From the NCBI GenBank assembly GCA_964466315.1, contig CAYXNS010000035.1, positions 1 through 27,791 of the forward strand: a DNA stretch of 27,791 nt, given 5' to 3'. Below are positions 6,949 to 15,192 of this stretch, piece by piece. The DNA is from SMWC01 sp964466315 (GTDB taxonomy: Bacteria > Pseudomonadota > Gammaproteobacteria > Steroidobacterales > Rariloculaceae). A model generated the notes under the pieces. It ran no database searches. It was not told where the DNA came from and worked only from the letters and a program-made list of their open reading frames with translations. The translations under genes were made by a program, and so were the position numbers. How positions within the stretch are numbered: position 1 is the stretch's first letter; every line of letters starts with the position of its first letter.

Positions 6949-7641
6949 TTACTCACCCTGCGGCCGTGCCGAGGTGTTCGGGGAGTCCTTCGACAATTCG
7001 CTGGAATCGAAGATCTCACCGTTGAAGATCCATACTTTGACGCCGATAACACCATATGTCGTTCGCGCTTCGGCCAGCCCGTAATCGATGTCAGCCCGCA
7101 GCGTATGAAGCGGCACTCTGCCTTCCCGGTACCACTCGGAACGAGCGATTTCCGCGCCATTCAGCCTTCCCGCCACCTTGACTTTAATTCCGCCGGCACC
7201 GATTCGCATCGAATTCGTTACGGCGCGACGCATGGCGCGGCGAAACTGTACACGACGCTCCAATTGCTGCGCGATTCCTTCCGCGACGAGCTGAGCATCG
7301 AGTTCGGGTTTTCTGATTTCCGCGATGTTGAGGCGCACGTCAGGCAACACCATGCCCAGCAATCGCGCGACTTCCACGCGAAGCTTCTCGATATCCTCGC
7401 CCTTCTTACCGATCACGATCCCGGGCCGCGCGGTATGAATAGTAATACTGGCTCGCTTCGCCGGCCGGTCGATCTGGATACGGCTGACCGAAGCATCCTT
7501 GAGCTTGGCTTTCAGAAACTCTCTAACTTGATGATCCTGCTGGACGTTCCCCGCGTAGCTCTGGGAGTCCGCATACCACTTCGAAGACCACTCTTTGGTA
7601 ATCCCGAGACGAATTCCGATTGGATGAACTTTCTGACCCAT
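6949..7641 (-). CDS. rpsC: 30S ribosomal protein S3
   Basis: S3 lines the mRNA entry channel and takes part in the ribosomal helicase activity. The 230-residue product begins MGQKVHPIGIRLGITKEWSS. A type II KH domain carries its GXXG loop as GKKG at residues 78-81 (RPGIVIGKKGEDIEKL). The C-terminal domain includes GGIKVKVAGRLNGAEIARSE and REGRVPLHTLRADIDYG. The length is close to E. coli (233). ATG at 7641 is 6 bases after rplV. Confidence 0.98.
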   Translation of the reverse strand: MGQKVHPIGIRLGITKEWSSKWYADSQSYAGNVQQDHQVREFLKAKLKDASVSRIQIDRPAKRASITIHTARPGIVIGKKGEDIEKLRVEVARLLGMVLPDVRLNIAEIRKPELDAQLVAEGIAQQLERRVQFRRAMRRAVTNSMRIGAGGIKVKVAGRLNGAEIARSEWYREGRVPLHTLRADIDYGLAEARTTYGVIGVKVWIFNGEIFDSSELSKDSPNTSARPQGE

Positions 7642-7647
7642 AGGTTT

Positions 7648-7980
7648 TTACTCGTCTGCCACTCGAACAGTGATATGACTGTTGCGTTTTAGAATCCGAT
7701 TCCCGCGCCCCTTTGCCCGCGCTCGGAAGCGTGCGTACGTCGGTGCATCGCTGATCGTTACGACCGACACTCTCAATTCGTCAATATCGGCACCATCGTT
7801 GTTCTCGGCATTCGCGATCGCCGATTCGAGGACCTTACGCACGAGATGAGCAGCCTTCTTCCGGCTGAACTGAAGCGTATTCAAAGCCTGCGCAACGGAT
7901 TGGCCACGTATCTGGTCAGCGACCAGCCGGCACTTCTGTGGCGAGATGCGCGCATAACGGAGCGTAGCTACAGTTTCCAT
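7648..7980 (-). CDS. rplV: 50S ribosomal protein L22
   Basis: L22 lines the exit tunnel; its beta-hairpin forms part of the constriction and is a site of macrolide-resistance changes. The 110-residue product begins METVATLRYARISPQKCRLV. The hairpin region RVSVVTISDAPTYARFRARA is followed by KGRGNRILKRNSHITVRV, with no obvious deletion or duplication. The length equals E. coli L22. It is 15 bases after rpsS. Confidence 0.98.
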   Translation of the reverse strand: METVATLRYARISPQKCRLVADQIRGQSVAQALNTLQFSRKKAAHLVRKVLESAIANAENNDGADIDELRVSVVTISDAPTYARFRARAKGRGNRILKRNSHITVRVADE

Positions 7981-7995
7981 TTAACTATTCCAGAC

Positions 7996-8268
7996 CTACT
8001 TGGTCTTGCGGGCTCCCGCATGGCCTCTAAATGTCCGCGTACTCGCGAACTCGCCGAGCTTATGACCTACCATATTCTCAGAGATCAGCACCGGGACGTG
8101 TTGTCTGCCGTTGTGCACCGCGATGGTCAATCCGACCATCTCGGGAACCACCATCGATCGGCGCGACCACGTCTTAATCGGCCGACGGTCATTCGCAGAA
8201 GACGCCTTCTCCACCTTCTTCATGAGATGGGTATCGACGAACGGGCCTTTTCTGACTGAACGGGGCAT
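7996..8268 (-). CDS. rpsS: 30S ribosomal protein S19
   Basis: S19 forms a complex with S13 in the 30S head. The 90-residue product begins MPRSVRKGPFVDTHLMKKVE and contains IKTWSRRSMVVPEMVGLTIA and KLGEFASTRTFRGHAGARKT, the family signatures. The length is normal (E. coli 92). It lies 40 bases after rplB in the usual S10 order. Nothing atypical is seen. Confidence 0.98.
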   Translation of the reverse strand: MPRSVRKGPFVDTHLMKKVEKASSANDRRPIKTWSRRSMVVPEMVGLTIAVHNGRQHVPVLISENMVGHKLGEFASTRTFRGHAGARKTK

Positions 8269-8308
8269 TCTCTAATCCTTAGTCGCTGCAGCTAACCCGC
8301 TGGCCACT

Positions 8309-9136
8309 CTATTTCTGTTTCCTGCGGCGAACGATCATGGAGCCGGTGCGCTTGTTGCTTCGAGTCTTGTAACCTTTCGTGGGCACGCCCCAGGGAGTCA
8401 CCGGGTGCCGTCCGCCGGAGCTCCGGCCTTCGCCACCGCCGTGGGGATGATCCACGGGATTCATCGCTACACCGCGGACAGTAGGCCGAATTCCACGCCA
8501 ACGCTTGGCGCCTGCCTTACCGAGCTTACTCAGATTGTGTTCGTAGTTACCGACCTCACCGACAGTCGCTCGACAGTCGACGTGGATACGTCGCATTTCT
8601 CCCGAACGAAGGCGCAACGTCGCGTAGCGGCCTTCACGTGCGACGATCTGAACGGAACCGCCCGCACTCCGTGCGAGTTGACCGCCTTTTCCGGGTTTCA
8701 TCTCCACGCAATGCACGAGCGTGCCGACTGGAATATTCTTCAATGGCAGCGCGTTGCCGGGTTTAATCGGGGCATCCGAGCCGGACTGGATCGGGTCACC
8801 GGCCTTACAGCGTCTGGGAGCGAGGATGTAACGCCGCTCACCGTCGATATAGAGAACGAGAGCGAGATGGGCGCTTCGGTTGGGATCGTACTCGATACGT
8901 TCGACGCGACCGGCGATGCCATCTTTGTCTCGCTTGAAGTCGACGATCCTATAGTGGCGTTTATGTCCGCCGCCCTTATGACGTGTCGTGATGCGGCCAT
9001 GGTTGTTGCGCCCACCAGTACTGGATTTCGCGGTGAGTAACGGTGCGTGCGGTTTGCCCTTGTGTAGATCGTCGCGTACGGCGCGGACGACGAATCTTCT
9101 GCCAGGTGAGATAGGTTTAGATTTTCGTACCGCCAC
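8309..9136 (-). CDS. rplB: 50S ribosomal protein L2
   Basis: L2 is required for subunit association and peptidyl-transferase activity. The 275-residue product begins MAVRKSKPISPGRRFVV. It shows GGGHKRHYRIVDFKRDK in the OB-like domain and the C-terminal signature AMNPVDHPHGGGEGRSSGG, in which His230 is the conserved histidine implicated in activity. The start codon is GTG (9136), supported by a GGGA-type site and by the family N-terminus. It is 21 bases after rplW. Confidence 0.98.
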   Translation of the reverse strand: MAVRKSKPISPGRRFVVRAVRDDLHKGKPHAPLLTAKSSTGGRNNHGRITTRHKGGGHKRHYRIVDFKRDKDGIAGRVERIEYDPNRSAHLALVLYIDGERRYILAPRRCKAGDPIQSGSDAPIKPGNALPLKNIPVGTLVHCVEMKPGKGGQLARSAGGSVQIVAREGRYATLRLRSGEMRRIHVDCRATVGEVGNYEHNLSKLGKAGAKRWRGIRPTVRGVAMNPVDHPHGGGEGRSSGGRHPVTPWGVPTKGYKTRSNKRTGSMIVRRRKQK

Positions 9137-9157
9137 AACGCTTTCCCGTCAGTCTCG

Positions 9158-9466
9158 TCACTCGACGCCCATGAAGTCGATATCGCTACCGGGTGCCAAT
9201 CGGACATAAGCTTTCTTCCACGCCGCCAACCGGCCTTTGGTCTGACCGTGGCGCTTCACTTTGCCCTGCACGTTGGTCACCGTTACCTTGCCTACCTCGA
9301 CCTCGAAGAGAAGTTCAACGGCCTGCTTGATCTCTTTCTTCGTCGCGTCAGGGCGAACCCTGAACACGACCTGGTTATTCGCTTCCGCCGCGGCCGTGGT
9401 CTTTTCGGACACATGCGGTCCGACAATCACCGACATCAATCTCTCCTGATGCGCGATATGGCTCAT
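9158..9466 (-). CDS. rplW: 50S ribosomal protein L23
   Basis: L23 borders the tunnel exit and is the main docking site for trigger factor and SRP. The ATG at 9466 gives 102 residues. The stretch QERLMSVIVGPHVSEKT aligns with the E. coli N-terminus around its HVSEK motif, and this start overlaps the rplD stop in an ATGA arrangement. An internal ATG at 9436 has a stronger AGGAGA site and would give 92 residues, so a shorter product is possible. The conserved part continues through GKVKRHGQTKGRLAAWKKAY. Confidence 0.95.
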   Translation of the reverse strand: MSHIAHQERLMSVIVGPHVSEKTTAAAEANNQVVFRVRPDATKKEIKQAVELLFEVEVGKVTVTNVQGKVKRHGQTKGRLAAWKKAYVRLAPGSDIDFMGVE

Positions 9467-10068
9467 CCGAGACGCTCTTCCAGAAGTTTCGCGGCTGCGA
9501 CGGTCATCACGACTTTGTCATGACCGACCAGGCTGACGGGATTCACGGTATCCGCTTCGAGCACGTCGACATGCACGAGATTGCGCGCCGCGAGTGCGAG
9601 GTTCTCATCGAAACCCTCGATGACGATCAGGACGTTCTCGACCTCGAGTGCATCGAGTTTGGTTTTGAGCTCTTTCGTTTTCGGCGCACTGACACCGAAT
9701 TCCTCGGTCAGCAAGAGCCGGTCCTGGCGGACGAGCTCCGACAACACGGAACACATCGCACCGCGATACATCTTGCGGTTCACTTTCTGATCGTAATCTC
9801 GCGGCCGCGCGGCAAACGCTAGGCCACCACCGGTCCATATAGGGCTGCGTATCGTTCCCGCCCGGGCACGTCCCGTGCCTTTCTGGCGCCACGGCTTCGT
9901 CCCGCCGCCACGAACCTGGGAACGATTCTTCTGCGCCTTGGTGCCCAGGCGTGCGCCGGCAAGATAGGCCGTGACGACCTGATGCACGAGCGGCTCATTG
10001 AACGCCGCACCGAACGAGGCGTCCGCCAGTTCAACCTTGCTGTTCTTTCCCTGAAGTTTGACCTTCAT
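9463..10068 (-). CDS. rplD: 50S ribosomal protein L4
   Basis: L4 is an early 50S assembly protein whose extended loop reaches the exit tunnel. In E. coli it also represses its own S10 operon by transcription attenuation and translational control. The 201-residue product begins MKVKLQGKNSKVELADASFG. The tunnel loop includes GTKAQKNRSQVRGGGTKPWR and the following QKGTGRARAG. The length equals E. coli L4. It is 5 bases after rplC. A possible leader for this cluster lies upstream of rplC at 10713-10924. Confidence 0.98.
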   Translation of the reverse strand: MKVKLQGKNSKVELADASFGAAFNEPLVHQVVTAYLAGARLGTKAQKNRSQVRGGGTKPWRQKGTGRARAGTIRSPIWTGGGLAFAARPRDYDQKVNRKMYRGAMCSVLSELVRQDRLLLTEEFGVSAPKTKELKTKLDALEVENVLIVIEGFDENLALAARNLVHVDVLEADTVNPVSLVGHDKVVMTVAAAKLLEERLG

Positions 10069-10073
10069 CGATC

Positions 10074-10712
10074 TTAAGCCTTGACCGCGGGGCGAACGAC
10101 GACACGTCCGCCGGGCGCGCCGGGAACGCCGCCTTTCACCAGTAACAAGTTTCTCTCGGCATCGACGCGAACGATCTCGAGATTAGGCACGGTACGGCGG
10201 ACATTACCCATCTGTCCGGCCATCTTCTTACCCTTGAATACTCGCCCCGGCGTCTGATTCTGCCCGATCGAACCTGGCGCTCTGTGCGCGAGCGAGTTGC
10301 CGTGAGTGGCGTCCTGCATGCTGAAATTGTGCCGCTTCACGCTGCCCGCAAAACCCTTACCCTTAGAAGTGCCCATCACATCGACACGCTGACCGTCCTC
10401 GAAGACGTCGACTTTGATGTCACCGCCAGCCGCGAGTTCATCGCCCTCGCTCTCGTCGAGGCGGAATTCCCAGAGGCTGTTGCCCGGTTCGACGTCGGCC
10501 TTCGCGAAGTGGCCAGCCTGCGACTTGGCGACACGATCCAGTTTACGCGCACCCACAGTGACCTGGACAGCCCGATATCCGTCACGGTCGGCCGTCTTGA
10601 GCTGCGTGATACGATTGGGCAGGGCCTCGATTACGGTGACGGGAATAGATTCACCGCCCTCCGTGAAAACGCGTGTCATACCGCATTTCCGGCCCACCAG
10701 ACCGATTGCCAT
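10074..10712 (-). CDS. rplC: 50S ribosomal protein L3
   Basis: L3 initiates 50S assembly and reaches to the peptidyl-transferase centre. From ATG 10712 the product is 212 residues starting MAIGLVGRKCGMTRVFTEGG. The central loop is HGNSLAHRAPGSIGQNQTPG; Gln151 in IGQNQTPG matches the glutamine methylated in E. coli. A GGGGA stretch lies about 8 bases upstream. The frame extends to another ATG at 10745, which would add 11 non-family residues but overlaps the stop of a small upstream frame; see that entry. Unlike the usual tight spacing, 264 bases separate this gene from rpsJ. Confidence 0.97.
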   Translation of the reverse strand: MAIGLVGRKCGMTRVFTEGGESIPVTVIEALPNRITQLKTADRDGYRAVQVTVGARKLDRVAKSQAGHFAKADVEPGNSLWEFRLDESEGDELAAGGDIKVDVFEDGQRVDVMGTSKGKGFAGSVKRHNFSMQDATHGNSLAHRAPGSIGQNQTPGRVFKGKKMAGQMGNVRRTVPNLEIVRVDAERNLLLVKGGVPGAPGGRVVVRPAVKA

Positions 10713-10921
10713 TGATTGTGTCCCCATTATCCGCGCCGACTTCATCGGGCCGGCACTTCAGCCAGCACGGGCATTCCTGCGCTGGCACCCACGGCTTCGA
10801 GCGAACGAACCCCGCCGAAACCCCGTTTTCTGTTGCTGGTCTTCCGCTGCCGGCCTAGGCCTCCGGAAGCCCCCTGAGCGTACAAGTGGCCCGACGGGAT
10901 CCGTATCTCGCCGAGCCAACG
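10713..10921 (-). promoter_or_regulatory. Possible structured 5' leader of the S10 cluster
   Basis: This stretch lies between a promoter-like sequence and rplC. On the transcript strand it holds an inverted repeat CTTCCG...CGGAAG (10869-10841) enclosing the perfect palindrome GGCCTAGGCC (10861-10852), and a second 6-bp repeat GCCAGC...GCTGGC (10786-10761). In E. coli a leader of similar size precedes the S10 operon and is controlled by L4; here rpsJ lies before the gap, so a leader would start the cluster at rplC. I cannot match these hairpins to the E. coli elements, so the role is inferred from position. Confidence 0.35.
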
Positions 10922-10924
10922 CAT
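10742..10924 (-). CDS. Small hypothetical upstream frame, 60 codons
   Basis: An open frame begins at ATG 10924, only about 9 bases after the -10 box of the rplC promoter. A transcript from that promoter would be nearly leaderless for this frame. The product begins MRWLGEIRIPSGHLYAQG, is basic and glycine-rich in the middle (NRKRGFGGVRSL), has no recognisable domain and ends in a TGA that overlaps an ATG in frame with rplC (ATGA, 10745-10742). It may be chance, a leader peptide, or part of a coupling device. I do not recognise a family. Confidence 0.2.
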   Translation of the reverse strand: MRWLGEIRIPSGHLYAQGASGGLGRQRKTSNRKRGFGGVRSLEAVGASAGMPVLAEVPAR

Positions 10925-10932
10925 AGCCGTTT

Positions 10933-10960
10933 ATTATAGCACCGCGTTCCTAGTGTTCAA
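10933..10960 (-). promoter_or_regulatory. Sigma-70-type promoter upstream of rplC
   Basis: On the minus strand TTGAAC (10960-10955) is followed after 16 bases by a perfect TATAAT (10938-10933). It begins 16 bases after the rpsJ stop. Initiation would be expected near 10926. It would let the S10 and spc genes be transcribed independently of the rpsL-tuf-rpsJ transcript. Its position just outside rpsJ, in the only sizeable gap of this part of the cluster, supports it; activity is inferred. Confidence 0.6.
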
Positions 10961-10976
10961 CGCCTCAAACAGCCTG

Positions 10977-11291
10977 CTAGGTGAGCCGGATCTGAACATC
11001 TACGCCGGCTGGAAGCTCGAGCCGCATGAGGGCATCAACGGTCTTATCGGTCGGGCCCACGATATCCATGAGCCGCTTGTGCGTCAGTAATTCATACTGA
11101 TCGCGGGCGTTCTTATTGACGTGTGGAGAGATCAGAACCGTGTACCGCTCGATCTTCGTCGGCAGGGGCACGGGACCCTTGACGGTCGCTCCTGTGCGTC
11201 TCGCCGTTTCCACGATCTCCCGGGCCGACCGGTCGATGAGCCGATGGTCGAACGCCTTCAGCCGGATTCTTATATTCTGATTAGCTACCAT
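10977..11291 (-). CDS. rpsJ: 30S ribosomal protein S10 (NusE)
   Basis: S10 is a 30S head protein and, as NusE, a partner of NusB and NusG in antitermination and in transcription-translation coupling. The 104-residue product begins MVANQNIRIRLKAFDHRLID and contains VKGPVPLPTKIERYTVLISP and HVNKNARDQYELLTHKRLMD. The length is normal (E. coli 103). It is 35 bases after tuf, so it belongs to the rpsL-rpsG-fusA-tuf transcript rather than heading the S10 cluster, from which a promoter-bearing gap separates it. Confidence 0.98.
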   Translation of the reverse strand: MVANQNIRIRLKAFDHRLIDRSAREIVETARRTGATVKGPVPLPTKIERYTVLISPHVNKNARDQYELLTHKRLMDIVGPTDKTVDALMRLELPAGVDVQIRLT

Positions 11292-11326
11292 TTATTGCAC
11301 CCGTCAACCGCGGCTCTGAGCCGTAA

Positions 11327-12517
11327 TTACTCGATTATCTTTGCGACCACGCCCGCACCTACCGTGCGGCCGCCTTCCCGAATCGCAAATCTCAACCCAT
11401 CTTCCATCGCTATCGGCGCGATCAAATCCACCTTCATCTGTACATTGTCGCCCGGCATCACCATCTCCGTCGCCTCCGGCAACTCCACCGCTCCCGTTAC
11501 ATCCGTCGTGCGAAAATAAAACTGCGGCCGATATCCCTTGAAAAACGGCGTATGCCTCCCGCCCTCTTCCTTCGTCAGAATATAAACCTCCGCCTCAAAC
11601 TTCGTGTGCGGCGTGATCGATCCCGGCTTCGCCAGTACCTGACCCCGCTCCACCTCGTCCCGCTTCGTCCCGCGTAACAGGACACCGACGTTATCACCCG
11701 CCTGCCCTTCATCAAGCAGCTTGCGGAACATCTCCACTCCCGTGCACGTCGTCTTCATCGTCTCCTTGATGCCGACAATCTCAATCTCGTCGCCAACCCG
11801 TACAAGCCCACGCTCGATTCGACCCGTTACCACCGTGCCGCGTCCCGATATCGAGAACACATCCTCGATCGGCATCAAAAATGCCCCATCCACCGGCCGG
11901 TCTGGCAGCGGAATATACTCATCCAGCGCCTCAACTAGCTTCTCAACGCTCGGCGCCCCAAGCTCGGAACGATCACCCTCCAGCGCCTTCAACGCACTGC
12001 CCGTCACAATCGGCGTGTCATCGCCCGGAAATTCGTACATCGACAGAAGATCCCGTACCTCAAGCTCCACCAGCTCCAGCAACTCCTCGTCGTCAACCAT
12101 GTCCGCTTTGTTCAAATACACCACAATGAACGGCACTCCCACCTGCCGCGACAGCAGAATGTGCTCCCGTGTCTGCGGCATCGGCCCGTCAGCCGCCGAA
12201 ACCACCAGAATCGCACCGTCCATCTGTGCCGCACCCGTGATCATGTTCTTCACATAGTCCGCATGCCCCGGACAGTCCACGTGCGCGTAGTGACGCTCAT
12301 TGCTCTCGTACTCCACGTGCGCCGTCGCTATCGTGATGCCCCGCGCCTTCTCCTCCGGCGCGTTATCAATCTGATCAAACTCGATAGTGTCACCACCATG
12401 CTTCTGCGCCATTATCTTCGTCAGCGCCGCCGTCAGCGTCGTCTTCCCATGATCCACGTGGCCTATCGTCCCCACGTTCACGTGTGGCTTCGTTCGCTCA
12501 AATTTTTCTTTGGACAC
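11327..12517 (-). CDS. tuf: Elongation factor Tu
   Basis: EF-Tu is the GTPase that delivers aminoacyl-tRNA to the ribosomal A site. The 396-residue product shows GHVDHGKT (19-26), DCPGH (81-85, with catalytic His85) and NKAD in the GTPase domain, then two beta-barrel domains ending GAGVVAKIIE. The start is GTG at 12517 (GTG TCC AAA GAA), as in E. coli tuf genes, with an AGAGGT site upstream. Codon use is odd for so highly expressed a gene: 9 of 13 Phe codons are TTT, at least five Ile codons are ATA, and G-ending codons dominate. A second copy may lie beyond the tRNA-Trp at the right edge, as in many relatives. Confidence 0.98.
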   Translation of the reverse strand: MSKEKFERTKPHVNVGTIGHVDHGKTTLTAALTKIMAQKHGGDTIEFDQIDNAPEEKARGITIATAHVEYESNERHYAHVDCPGHADYVKNMITGAAQMDGAILVVSAADGPMPQTREHILLSRQVGVPFIVVYLNKADMVDDEELLELVELEVRDLLSMYEFPGDDTPIVTGSALKALEGDRSELGAPSVEKLVEALDEYIPLPDRPVDGAFLMPIEDVFSISGRGTVVTGRIERGLVRVGDEIEIVGIKETMKTTCTGVEMFRKLLDEGQAGDNVGVLLRGTKRDEVERGQVLAKPGSITPHTKFEAEVYILTKEEGGRHTPFFKGYRPQFYFRTTDVTGAVELPEATEMVMPGDNVQMKVDLIAPIAMEDGLRFAIREGGRTVGAGVVAKIIE

Positions 12518-12577
12518 GATTTGTAACCTCTCAAACCTTAGAAACAGCCGCTACTGGCTTAGTCGTTAACCGAAGAA

Positions 12578-14671
12578 CTACGCTCGATCTTTGATAATGG
12601 AGTTCGCGACGCTTCTCGGCACGTGGGCATATTGACCGAACTCCATCGTGTAAGTCGCGCGGCCCTGGCTCATCGAACGCAGATCCGTCGCGTAGCCGAA
12701 CATCTCGGCCAACGGCACCTCAGCGCGGATAATCTTACCCGCGGGTGACTCCTCGAGCCCCTGAAGCACACCGCGACGCCGGCTCAAATCGCCGTTGACG
12801 TCGCCCATATAGTCTTCTGGCGTCACGATCTCGACCTGCATAATGGGCTCCAACAGAACGGGCCTAGCCTTCACCGCACCGTCCTTGAAAGCTATCGATC
12901 CAGCGATCTTGAACGCGACCTCACTAGAGTCTACATCGTGGTAAGAACCGTCGTACAGCGCGACTGCGCAATCTACGACCGGGTAGCCCGCGATGACACC
13001 GTTACCCATCTGCTCCTGGACCCCCTTGTCGACCGCGTTAATGTACTCCCTCGGCACCGCACCACCAACGATCTCGTTAAGGAACTCGTAACCCGTGCCC
13101 GGCGCCGCAGGCTCGATCCGCAGATAGACATGGCCATACTGCCCGCGGCCGCCCGTCTGGCGAACGAACTTCCCTTCCTGTTCGACGGGCGCGCGAATCG
13201 TCTCACGATACGCCACCTGCGGCTTGCCGACATTCGCCTCCACGCTGAACTCACGCTTCATTCGGTCGATGATAATTTCCAGATGAAGCTCACCCATGCC
13301 TGAGATGATCGTCTGGGCGGACTCTTCGTCCGTGTGGACACGAAAGGACGGATCTTCTTTCGCGAGCTTGCTCAAAGCGATACCCATCTTTTCCTGATCT
13401 GCCTTTGTCCTCGGCTCGACAGCGACTGAGATGACGGGCTCGGGGAACTCCATTCGTTCCAGGCGAATCGGTTCCTTGAGGTCGGAGAGACTATCGCCGG
13501 TAGTGACATCCTTGAGGCCGACGGCTGCGGCGATATCGCCCGCACGGACCTCCTTTAACTCCTCGCGGTCGTTGGAGTGCATCTGTAGAATTCGGCCGAT
13601 ACGCTCTCGTTTCTGCTTGACCAGATTATAGATCGTGTCACCGGAGCTCAGCACACCAGAGTACACACGAAAGAATGTCAGGTTGCCGACGAACGGATCG
13701 GTAGCGATCTTGAACGCGAGGGCAGCGAATGGCGCGTCGTCCGAAGATGGCCGCTCGGCCTCCGAGTTATCGTCCAGGATTCCCTTGATCGGCGGTCGCT
13801 CACCCGGCGAAGGAAGGTAGTCGATGACAGCATCCAACACTGCCTGAACGCCCTTGTTCTTGAACGCCGAACCACAGAGTATGGGCGTAACATCTCCGGC
13901 AAGGCACCGCGCCCGCAATCCGCGTTTGATCTCTGACTGACTGAGTATGCCGTCCCCAAGATATTTCTCCAATAACTTGTCTTCGCCTTCTGCAGCCGCC
14001 TCGACGAGCTTCTCGTGCCACTCCGCGGCGAGCACAGTGAGCTCCTCGGGAATCTCTGCTTCCTCGAACCGCGTACCTTGTGTCGAGTCGTCCCAGAGGA
14101 TCGCCTTCATTTTAACGAGGTCGATAACGCCTTCGAACTTGTCTTCGGCGCCGATGGGAATCTGTAACAGGACCGGAGCCCCCTTCAACCGCTCGGCGAT
14201 CTGATCCACGACACGAAAATAATCAGCACCGGTACGGTCCATCTTGTTGATAAATGCCAGTCGCGGCACTCCGTACTTGTTGGCTTGGCGCCAGACTGTC
14301 TCCGATTGGGGCTCTACTCCGCCGACGGAACAGAATACGGCAACCGCGCCATCGAGAACGCGTAAGCTGCGTTCCACTTCGATCGTGAAATCGACGTGAC
14401 CGGGAGTATCGATGATATTGACGCGATATTCGGGAAGACTCGCGTCCATGCCCTTCCAGAAACAGGTCGTCGCAGCGGAGGTAATCGTTATGCCGCGCTC
14501 TTGCTCCTGTTCCATCCAGTCCATGACGGCGGCGCCGTCGTGAACCTCACCGATCTTATGGGATACGCCTGTATAGAAGAGAATGCGTTCAGTAGTCGTT
14601 GTCTTGCCAGCATCGATATGAGCCATGATGCCGATATTGCGATAACGCTCGATAGGGGTCTGCCGTGCCAC
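12578..14671 (-). CDS. fusA: Elongation factor G
   Basis: EF-G is the GTPase that drives translocation and, with RRF, ribosome recycling. The 697-residue product shows AHIDAGKT (17-24), DTPGH (88-92, catalytic His92) and NKMD (142-145). It continues through the domain IV loop region (around ETIRAPVEQEGKFVRQTGG and GRGQYGHVYLRIEP) and ends ANSIIKDRA. The length is typical (E. coli 704). The start is GTG at 14671, with a GAGG site about 7 bases upstream. It lies between rpsG (22 bases) and tuf (60 bases), the classical str order. No fusidic-acid-type change was assessed in detail. Confidence 0.98.
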   Translation of the reverse strand: MARQTPIERYRNIGIMAHIDAGKTTTTERILFYTGVSHKIGEVHDGAAVMDWMEQEQERGITITSAATTCFWKGMDASLPEYRVNIIDTPGHVDFTIEVERSLRVLDGAVAVFCSVGGVEPQSETVWRQANKYGVPRLAFINKMDRTGADYFRVVDQIAERLKGAPVLLQIPIGAEDKFEGVIDLVKMKAILWDDSTQGTRFEEAEIPEELTVLAAEWHEKLVEAAAEGEDKLLEKYLGDGILSQSEIKRGLRARCLAGDVTPILCGSAFKNKGVQAVLDAVIDYLPSPGERPPIKGILDDNSEAERPSSDDAPFAALAFKIATDPFVGNLTFFRVYSGVLSSGDTIYNLVKQKRERIGRILQMHSNDREELKEVRAGDIAAAVGLKDVTTGDSLSDLKEPIRLERMEFPEPVISVAVEPRTKADQEKMGIALSKLAKEDPSFRVHTDEESAQTIISGMGELHLEIIIDRMKREFSVEANVGKPQVAYRETIRAPVEQEGKFVRQTGGRGQYGHVYLRIEPAAPGTGYEFLNEIVGGAVPREYINAVDKGVQEQMGNGVIAGYPVVDCAVALYDGSYHDVDSSEVAFKIAGSIAFKDGAVKARPVLLEPIMQVEIVTPEDYMGDVNGDLSRRRGVLQGLEESPAGKIIRAEVPLAEMFGYATDLRSMSQGRATYTMEFGQYAHVPRSVANSIIKDRA

Positions 14672-14693
14672 GTCCTTGCCTCAAATCCATTTC

Positions 14694-15173
14694 CTACCAC
14701 CGATAGTGGGCGAACGCCTTATTGGCCTCGGCCATTCGATGGGTATCCTCTCGTTTCTTTACTGCAGACCCCCGGTTCTCGGCTGCATCCATAAGTTCGT
14801 GTGCCAGCCGTAGTGCCATCGTTTTCTCGGAGCGGTTTCTCGCCGCGTCGATCGCCCAGCGCATCGCCAGAGTTTCTCGGCGCGTCGCCCGGACCTCTAT
14901 AGGCACCTGATAGGTCGCGCCACCGACACGCCTCGACTTCACCTCTACTGACGGCTTGATGTTGTCGAGCGCCTGACCGAGGATCTCGAGTGCCTTCTCC
15001 TCGTCCTGCCCGGATCGATCGGCGATCCGCGCAAGCGCACCGTACACGATCTGCTCTGCAACCGATTTCTTGCCGCTCAGCATGACCATGTTGATGAACT
15101 TCGCGAGCCGTTGATTACCGAATTTCGGATCGGGCAACACAGTGCGGCGCGGCGCTCGGCTTCGTCTCGACAT
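14694..15173 (-). CDS. rpsG: 30S ribosomal protein S7
   Basis: S7 nucleates assembly of the 30S head and contacts the E-site tRNA. The 159-residue product begins MSRRSRAPRRTVLPDPKFGN and contains KFINMVMLSGKKSVAEQIVY, the signature region, and EVKSRRVGGATYQVPIEVRA. It ends HRMAEANKAFAHYRW, the usual C-terminus. ATG at 15173 has only a weak ribosome binding site. The gap to rpsL is 19 bases, too short for the roughly 100-base S7 target found between these genes in E. coli, so S7 control, if any, must act elsewhere or by coupling. Confidence 0.98.
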   Translation of the reverse strand: MSRRSRAPRRTVLPDPKFGNQRLAKFINMVMLSGKKSVAEQIVYGALARIADRSGQDEEKALEILGQALDNIKPSVEVKSRRVGGATYQVPIEVRATRRETLAMRWAIDAARNRSEKTMALRLAHELMDAAENRGSAVKKREDTHRMAEANKAFAHYRW

Positions 15174-15192
15174 GTATAAGTTCCAGGCCTAT

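Noticed and set aside
8405..9040. A 211-codon plus-strand frame opposite rplB
   Set aside because: It is fully antisense to L2, and its composition mirrors the L2 codons; there is no independent support.
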